Below are positions 60,801 to 64,000 of a stretch of DNA of 64,000 nt, piece by piece (within the stretch, counting starts at the first letter, position 1; each line of letters begins with the position of its first letter). The stretch is from assembly GCA_023079485.1 (NCBI GenBank), contig CM041090.1:9608519-9672518 (forward strand). The letters are read 5' to 3'. The DNA comes from Archilochus colubris (taxonomy: Eukaryota; Chordata; Aves; Apodiformes; Trochilidae). The notes beneath the pieces were generated by a model. It saw nothing but the letters and a program-made list of their open reading frames with translations, was not told where the DNA came from and did not search any database. A program made the position numbers and the translations under genes.

Positions 60801-63800
60801 CCAGATCCAGATGTGGCCCGGTATGATGTTGTAAAGGTAAGCACAGATTTATACAGGAAATCTTTTTAGGAAAATGTGCTCTGTGCAGTGGAAACATCTG
60901 CCCTACTGTGTATGTTGTTAAGGACATCCTGGACACAAGCTGGAACTCTTCCCTGGCTTTTGGATGTTACGTTTCTGTCATATATTACCAGGAAAGTATT
61001 TTTGTTTTAAGTTATTAAAAATGCTGAGGCTTGACCTGTGTGATTTCAGTACCAATACGTATCTCTAACTTCCTTTATAGAAACTGACAACAAGCACACA
61101 AGAAACTTGCTTCAACAAGAAAGACTTGTTGAAAGACTGTGTGAGTTTCAGACTCACTTGGGCTAAAATTGAAAAGGCTCCAGACACAATTAAAGTGTTT
61201 GTAGATGCTTTTGTAAAGTTAAACATAAGCATTACAGCTAGATAGTTCAGAAATAGTAAGATTTGTATAATTTCAGTCTTTTTTTTTACTTGCCATAAAG
61301 GGCATTTTCCCAATTTCACTTTTTGTATTTGCATTTCTCAGATAGAGTTACAGCATTAGGAAGGAATTCCTCATATATTTAAGCCTAATCCTGCAATCTT
61401 GATAGGAGATTTAAAAATAGCAAACTGCTGTCTCAGAACCAGCCTTGGTGGAGCTAATGTAACTCTTTTGCCTGCAATACTCATTAAAACCTGTGGTCAC
61501 ATCACTTAGTCCATATTCTTGAGCCTGTGTTCAAATGGCTCTTGGTTGCTTCACTGGGAAGATGAATTATATACTTGGGCTTCATTTGGAAGCTTCATAA
61601 TTTCAGATGGATTCTACTAGGTGACTGTTTAAAAAGCTTAACAAAAGAGTTGTAGACAGATGAGATCAGTTTCTGATTCTGGAAAGAGCTGTGTGGTTCA
61701 GCATAATGGATCCTAATATGTTCCAAGTGGCCTTAACTCAGAAGAGTTTTGGGGTAAAATCTCCACTGTAGTAGTTGTTGTGAAATTCTGTTTCACATCT
61801 GCTTACTGTTTGTTACTACACAATTACTCCACACAGTTAGAAAAAGAAGTATTTAAACAAGCAGCTGAACTCAGTCAGGCCTAGCACTGCAACCTTGCTT
61901 GGCTGGAACTTTTAAAAAGTTTTGGTATCATAGAATCATAGAATCCTTGGGGTTGGAAGGGACCTCGAAAGATCATCTAGTCCAACCCCCCCTGCCAGAG
62001 CAGGGCCACCTAGAGTACCTCGCATAGGAACGTGTCCAGGCGGGTTTTGAATGTCTCCAGTGAAGGAGACTCCACGACCCCCCTGGGCAGCCTGTTCCAG
62101 GGCTCTGTCACCCTTACAGTAAAAAAATTTTTCCGGATATTCAACTTGAACCTCCTATGCTCCAATTTACATCCATTACCCCTTGTCCTATCACTGGTCA
62201 CCACTGAGAAAAGCCTAACTCCATCTCCCTGACACTCACCCCTTACATATTTGAAAACATTGATGAGGTCACCCCTCAGTCTCCTTTTCTCCAAACTAAA
62301 GAGACCCAGCTCCCTCAGCCTTTCCTCATAAGGGAGATGTTCCACTCCCTTAATCATCTTAGTAGCTCTGCGCTGGACTCTTTCAAGCACTTCCCTGTCC
62401 TTCTTGAACTGAGGGGCCCAGAACTGGACACAATACTCCAGGTGCGGCCTCACCAATGCAGAATAGAGGGGGAGGAGAACCTCTCTTGACCTACTAACCA
62501 CACCCTTTCTAATGCACCCCAGGATGCCATTGGCCTTCTTGGCCACAAGGGCACATTGCTGGCTCATGGTCATCCTCTTGTCAACCAGGACCCCCAGGTC
62601 TCTTTCACCTACACTGCTCTCCAGCAGGTCAGCCCCCAACCTATACTGGGACATTGTGTTGTTCTTCCCCAAATGCAAAACTCTACACTTCCCCTTGTTG
62701 AATTTCATCATGTTTCTCTCTGCCCAACTCTCCAGCCTGTCTAAGTCTCTCTGAATGGCAGCACAGCCTTCTGGTGTGTCAACCACTCCTCCCAGCTTAG
62801 TGTCATCAGCAAACTTGCTGAGGGTACACTCTATACCCTCATCCAAGTCGTTGATGAAGATATTGAACAACACCGGTCCCAGTACCGACCCCTGAGGGAC
62901 TCCACTAGTCACACACCTCCAACCAGATTCTGCCCCATTGACTACAACTCTCTGACTCCTTCCTTTCAACCAGTTCCTGATCCATCTCACTACCTGATCA
63001 CCAAACCCATATTTGATCAACTTATCTACAAGGATGCTGTGAGAGACGGTGTCAAATGCTTTACTGAAATCAAGATAAACCACATCTACCACTCTTCCAT
63101 CATCTATCCACCTAGTAATTTCCTCATAGAAGGCTATGAGGTTAGTCAAACATGATTTACCCTTGATAAAACCATGCTGACTGCTCTTGATGGTACTATG
63201 AACCGATGTTGTGGAGTTGCCTTTTCCCAGGACTAGGAATGCATAATGTTGTCACTTTAACTGTAGATGTGTTCTCTAACACCACCACTGATTATGGTCT
63301 GCTCTGTGAACCATAAAATAAAAAGAATGTTCCGTGCATCTCTATTTTTCTACTGCACGATAGGGATTGGTCCTATTCTCTGACATAACAGCTACAGTCA
63401 AACAGGGTGCTGCATTAAGAGGTGGTACCCAGCCAAAATGATTCAAGGAGTGTGAGGATCCTTCTCAGCCACATTAGATTTTAGTAGTTCTTTATAGGCA
63501 AGGTTGTTTTCCTATTCCCTGTTACTTACAGTAACATACTTTGGAAGACAGAAGTAACCAAACCCCACCAGTGGTCTGACACAGAACCTAAGTTTGGTTT
63601 TTCCTTTTCTCTTGCTAATTCTTGCTCACTTGCTACCATCCTAGGAAATCCACAGGAACTTATTTGTTTCCCCACTGGTAATTTTAACACCTCTCTTCAG
63701 AAGATGTAATTGAATCTGCTTTTTTCTGAGCAACTGCAGGTCAGAGAGTAATTCTAAGGAGCATAATGAATTTTTTTTTCTTCTTCTTCTTCTTTCAGGG

Positions 63801-63933
63801 ACTTTTGAGGACACGGATCCAGCACCGGCTGAGGTACATCCTGGAGGTTGTGCGACCTGTTCCAACAGTAGTCCTGGATATCCTGCACATCCTCACCCAC
63901 ATAGCCAGGCACTCCTCTGAAGCATGTAGCCAG
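39631..63933 (+). CDS. RPAP1: RPAP1, RNA polymerase II-associated protein 1 (12 coding exons, 3' part beyond window)
   Basis: Joining 39631-39823, 40772-40920, 41508-41600, 42926-43106, 45131-45307, 48297-48503, 53995-54110, 54485-54583, 55034-55135, 58345-58512, 60654-60836 and 63799-63933 gives 601 uninterrupted codons with every intron GT..AG. RPAP1 binds RNA polymerase II and its assembly chaperones, takes part in polymerase biogenesis and nuclear import, and supports Mediator-polymerase contact. The N-terminus [11 protein letters not shown] is the family start. The RPAP1_N signature (about residues 225-270: [17 protein letters not shown]) and the RPAP1_C signature (about 374-435: [38 protein letters not shown]) are both intact. 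Beyond these come helical repeat-like segments and an acidic loop. Human RPAP1 has about 1,390 residues, so roughly 43 percent is here. Nothing suggests a pseudogene. Confidence 0.97.
39824..40771 (+). other. RPAP1 intron between coding exons 1 and 2
   Basis: 948 bases. No repeat or RNA gene recognised. It ends in a pyrimidine-rich acceptor (TTTGCTTTACAG). Confidence 0.85.
40772..40920 (+). CDS. RPAP1: RPAP1 coding exon 2
   Basis: 149 bases, entering in phase 1 and leaving in phase 0. It encodes [17 protein letters not shown], an acidic patch (FEDDNPEER), and the conserved block [14 protein letters not shown]. The donor is ATT|GTATGT. Residues about 65-114. Confidence 0.95.
41096..41134. repeat. 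Short tandem repeat in RPAP1 intron
   Basis: Three imperfect copies of TGGGTCTATTTTC, 12-13 bases each, in the intron between coding exons 2 and 3. A small local duplication. Confidence 0.7.
41508..41600 (+). CDS. RPAP1: RPAP1 coding exon 3
   Basis: 31 codons in phase 0, starting [16 protein letters not shown] and ending EIKSE. It corresponds to the ERDTS...PVPSG segment of mammalian RPAP1. The acceptor is TTTGCTTCAG and the donor is GAG|GTAAGA. Residues about 115-145. Confidence 0.95.
41601..42925 (+). other. RPAP1 intron between coding exons 3 and 4
   Basis: 1,325 bases. It holds a short (CAGTA)n run at about 42525-42547 and T runs. No transposon or RNA gene recognised. Confidence 0.8.
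42926..43106 (+). CDS. RPAP1: RPAP1 coding exon 4
   Basis: 60 codons plus one base. It carries [18 protein letters not shown], matching the conserved KRSIFAQEIAARR-type segment of mammalian RPAP1, a basic amphipathic stretch and possible nuclear localisation signal. A low-conservation Pro/Ala/Ser-rich linker follows. The acceptor is CCTGTTTGCAG and the donor is GATG|GTAGGT. Residues about 146-205. Confidence 0.95.
43107..45130 (+). other. RPAP1 intron between coding exons 4 and 5
   Basis: 2,024 bases. It contains a T run followed by a (GTTT)n repeat at about 43670-43713. No transposon or RNA gene recognised. Confidence 0.8.
43692..43713. repeat. (GTTT)n simple repeat
   Basis: Five GTTT units just after a T run at 43670-43680, within an RPAP1 intron. 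Confidence 0.8.
45131..45307 (+). CDS. RPAP1: RPAP1 coding exon 5 (RPAP1_N signature)
   Basis: 177 bases, phase 1 to phase 1. It encodes [21 protein letters not shown], given here only in part, followed by [20 protein letters not shown] and [14 protein letters not shown]. This Glu/Gln-rich helical block is the RPAP1_N family signature, and the MSEEEIL core is intact. The acceptor is GATTTTGTAG and the donor is CTGG|GTAAGT. Residues about 206-264. Confidence 0.96.
45308..48296 (+). other. RPAP1 intron between coding exons 5 and 6
   Basis: 2,989 bases. It contains dispersed repeat copy B (46542-46641) and an A-rich run near 46184-46205. No coding exon recognised. Confidence 0.8.
46542..46641. 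repeat. Dispersed repeat copy B (family unnamed)
   Basis: It shares TTGGCCCCCTG, CACAGGTG, CACACCCACTC, AACTC and CTGGT, in order, with 28749-28850. The bases to the left (GGGTGTGTGTCCCACC) may belong to the same element, so the true ends are unknown. It lies in an RPAP1 intron in the same orientation as copy A. Confidence 0.55.
48297..48503 (+). CDS. RPAP1: RPAP1 coding exon 6
   Basis: 207 bases, phase 1 to phase 1. It starts [12 protein letters not shown], matching the end of the RPAP1_N block (LDPSLVAFLRS in mammals). The remainder is an acidic, poorly conserved linker rich in Glu and Lys, ending MKVEIT. The acceptor is CAATACTTGCAG and the donor is ACAG|GTAAGA. Residues about 265-333. 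Confidence 0.93.
48504..50225 (+). other. RPAP1 intron between coding exons 6 and 7, left part
   Basis: This is the left part of a 5,491-base intron. Apart from the short CR1 remnant at 49309-49370, I see no repeat, exon or RNA gene. Confidence 0.75.
49309..49370 (-). mobile_element. CR1 LINE 3'-end remnant, antisense
   Basis: TCACAGAATCACAGAATC, GGGTTGGAAAGGACC and TCATCAAGTCCAACTC are the reverse complement of the last about 60 bases of the main CR1 subfamily of the window. This is an extreme 5' truncation. Confidence 0.9.
50226..51700 (+). pseudogene. CR1 LINE, old, multiply broken, in RPAP1 intron
   Basis: From about 50240 the frames read [19 protein letters not shown] and then [15 protein letters not shown]. 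They continue with [15 protein letters not shown], then [46 protein letters not shown], and the C-terminal [15 protein letters not shown]. Several frameshifts and stops separate these blocks. The wording (DTPE.CAAI, LLESS, MTMSQQC) groups it with the antisense element at 61.9-63.2 kb, not with the 4.1/55.3-kb subfamily. The catalytic Asp residues are readable, but the element is dead. Confidence 0.93.
51701..53994 (+). other. RPAP1 intron between coding exons 6 and 7, right part
   Basis: No repeat, exon or RNA gene recognised in this 2.3-kb right part. It ends in a pyrimidine-rich acceptor (CCCCTCCCACAAAG). Confidence 0.75.
53995..54110 (+). CDS. RPAP1: RPAP1 coding exon 7
   Basis: 116 bases, phase 1 to phase 0. 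It encodes [19 protein letters not shown] and [17 protein letters not shown], matching the KEWLHMD.VE..KL.W..DLP segment of mammalian RPAP1. The donor AAG|GTTTGA is weak after the GT. Read-through would meet a TGA one codon into the intron. Residues about 334-372. Confidence 0.94.
54485..54583 (+). CDS. RPAP1: RPAP1 coding exon 8 (RPAP1_C signature, first half)
   Basis: 33 codons in phase 0, from [20 protein letters not shown] to [11 protein letters not shown]. The invariant-looking RFS.KGEL and GLHHHG motifs of the RPAP1_C family are present. The acceptor is TTTATTGCAG and the donor is GAG|GTAGAT. Residues about 373-405. The preceding intron is only 374 bases. Confidence 0.97.
55034..55135 (+). 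CDS. RPAP1: RPAP1 coding exon 9 (RPAP1_C signature, second half)
   Basis: 34 codons in phase 0. [20 protein letters not shown] completes the RPAP1_C signature and leads into a helical segment ([13 protein letters not shown]). The acceptor is TTCCATTTAG and the donor is AAG|GTAAGT. A long CR1 begins only about 115 bases beyond the donor. Residues about 406-439. Confidence 0.97.
55250..57672 (+). pseudogene. CR1 LINE, 2.4 kb, endonuclease C-terminus plus reverse transcriptase, in RPAP1 intron
   Basis: This is the longest CR1 in the window. The first frame (to 55687) covers the C-terminal part of the APE-type endonuclease: [30 protein letters not shown] and the active-site LSDHE. A shift near 55660 and a TAG at 56029 interrupt the linker. 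The reverse transcriptase then reads without a stop for 403 codons (56107-57318) with [19 protein letters not shown] and [13 protein letters not shown] (CTCTGAGG against CTCAGGGG in other copies) ends it inside the C-terminal region. The tail is short and impure (ATTCTATGATTCTGTGATT). It lies in the sense orientation of RPAP1, in the 3.2-kb intron between coding exons 9 and 10. Confidence 0.96.
57673..58344 (+). other. RPAP1 intron between coding exons 9 and 10, right part
   Basis: 672 bases after the CR1 tail. No repeat or RNA gene recognised. Confidence 0.8.
58345..58512 (+). CDS. RPAP1: RPAP1 coding exon 10
   Basis: 56 codons in phase 0. [33 protein letters not shown] and [13 protein letters not shown] are close to the mammalian sequence. 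They look like paired amphipathic helices of an alpha-helical repeat fold. The acceptor is GTGACGTTTCAG and the donor is GAG|GTGAGA. Residues about 440-495. Confidence 0.97.
58838..59735 (+). pseudogene. CR1 LINE, 5'-truncated, another subfamily, in RPAP1 intron
   Basis: It starts inside the reverse transcriptase at [19 protein letters not shown], where the usual FADDT is IANDT, so a catalytic Asp is lost (Asp to Asn). It continues with [31 protein letters not shown] and, after frame changes, [20 protein letters not shown]. The 3' end has GGCCATGTTGGATGAAGC and a CCATGGCAGGGGAGTTGG block, which matches the type of the old fragment at 4.04 kb and not that of the 4.1/55.3-kb copies. It is old and broken. 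Confidence 0.92.
59736..60653 (+). other. RPAP1 intron between coding exons 10 and 11, right part
   Basis: 918 bases with no recognisable repeat or RNA gene. It ends in the acceptor TTCTCACTATAG. Confidence 0.8.
60654..60836 (+). CDS. RPAP1: RPAP1 coding exon 11 (acidic loop)
   Basis: 61 codons in phase 0. It starts [20 protein letters not shown], matching the FSWYHGALTFPLMP segment of mammals. An acidic run of Glu/Asp (about 10 of 11 residues), a polar linker and [11 protein letters not shown] follow. The acidic loop is also present in human, so it is a family feature and not an expansion unique to this bird. The donor is AAG|GTAAGC. Residues about 496-556. Confidence 0.97.
60837..61928 (+). 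other. RPAP1 intron between coding exons 11 and 12, left part
   Basis: 1.1 kb of AT-rich sequence. No repeat or RNA gene recognised. Confidence 0.8.
61929..63203 (-). mobile_element. CR1 LINE, antisense, with an uninterrupted reverse transcriptase frame
   Basis: The minus-strand frame is open from about 63190 ([19 protein letters not shown]) to its natural stop at 62010; the ATG-started part is 379 codons. It carries [49 protein letters not shown] and the C-terminal [18 protein letters not shown] to LDTFLCEVL without a stop or shift. The N-terminal reverse transcriptase, endonuclease and ORF1 are missing, so it cannot move on its own. The 3' end at 61929 has two octamer units (ATCATAGAATCATAGAA on +). 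It is the least damaged CR1 here, so probably the youngest, and differs in subfamily from the 4.1/55.3-kb pair. Confidence 0.95.
63204..63798 (+). other. RPAP1 intron between coding exons 11 and 12, right part
   Basis: 595 bases with no recognised element. It ends in a strong polypyrimidine tract (TTCTTCTTCTTCTTTCAG). Confidence 0.85.
63799..63933 (+). CDS. RPAP1: RPAP1 coding exon 12 (last in window)
   Basis: 45 codons in phase 0. [36 protein letters not shown] and SEACSQ match the GLLATSLLPRLRYVLEV and LDIL..LIRLARHS segment of mammalian RPAP1. The donor is CAG|GTAAAT. Residues about 557-601. Some 790 further codons should lie to the right of the window. Confidence 0.97.
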
Positions 63934-64000
63934 GTAAATCTGCTGTTGTAAAGGAGCAGTGGTAGAGAAAGCTTTGAAAAAGGGAAGAAAGAAGCAGAGT

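Noticed and set aside
1..64000. CRISPR arrays, operons, prophage or other prokaryotic systems
   Set aside because: The sequence is vertebrate nuclear DNA. The only regular repeats are microsatellites, homopolymers and CR1 tails.

Overview
The window is nuclear DNA from a bird. The evidence is a dense set of CR1 (chicken repeat 1) LINE fragments ending in the avian-type (ATTCTATG)n tail, and the 5' part of a vertebrate protein-coding gene split into short exons with GT..AG introns, RPAP1 (RNA polymerase II-associated protein 1). The species cannot be fixed. Several long, only lightly damaged CR1 copies suggest a lineage with fairly recent CR1 activity.

Layout. Bases 1 to about 21 kb hold no gene I can recognise. 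This part contains a G/T-rich tract, a nested pair of CR1 elements (4.04-5.94 kb), an older CR1 tail (10.9-11.4 kb), a tetranucleotide microsatellite (13.2 kb) and a short antisense CR1 remnant (14.8 kb). A CpG island spans about 20.96-22.44 kb. On its minus strand lies a plausible first coding exon (21398-21493, good ATG context, consensus donor) of a gene I cannot name, which would run leftwards out of RPAP1's way. An exon-like open stretch on the same strand at 2845-3017 has a compatible phase, but its link to the island is only a hypothesis. From 22.4 to 34.1 kb there is intergenic sequence with simple repeats, a C-rich tract and a CR1 remnant.

A second CpG island at about 34.15-34.72 kb carries YY1-like and ETS-like promoter motifs and is the likely RPAP1 promoter. 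RPAP1 then occupies the rest of the window on the + strand. Twelve coding exons (39631-63933) join with consistent phase into the first 601 codons of a protein that is about 1,390 residues in human. Both family signatures, RPAP1_N and RPAP1_C, are covered. The gene continues past the right edge.

RPAP1 introns carry at least five CR1 insertions. One is a 2.4-kb copy with endonuclease C-terminus and reverse transcriptase (55.25-57.67 kb). Another is an antisense copy with an uninterrupted 379-codon frame (62.01-63.15 kb). Exon phase is undisturbed by any of them. I saw no CRISPR, operon, phage or novel enzymatic system. The most useful leads are the unnamed minus-strand gene at the 21-kb island, the nested CR1 insertion, the near-intact CR1 frame, and an unnamed dispersed repeat shared by 28.75 kb and 46.54 kb.
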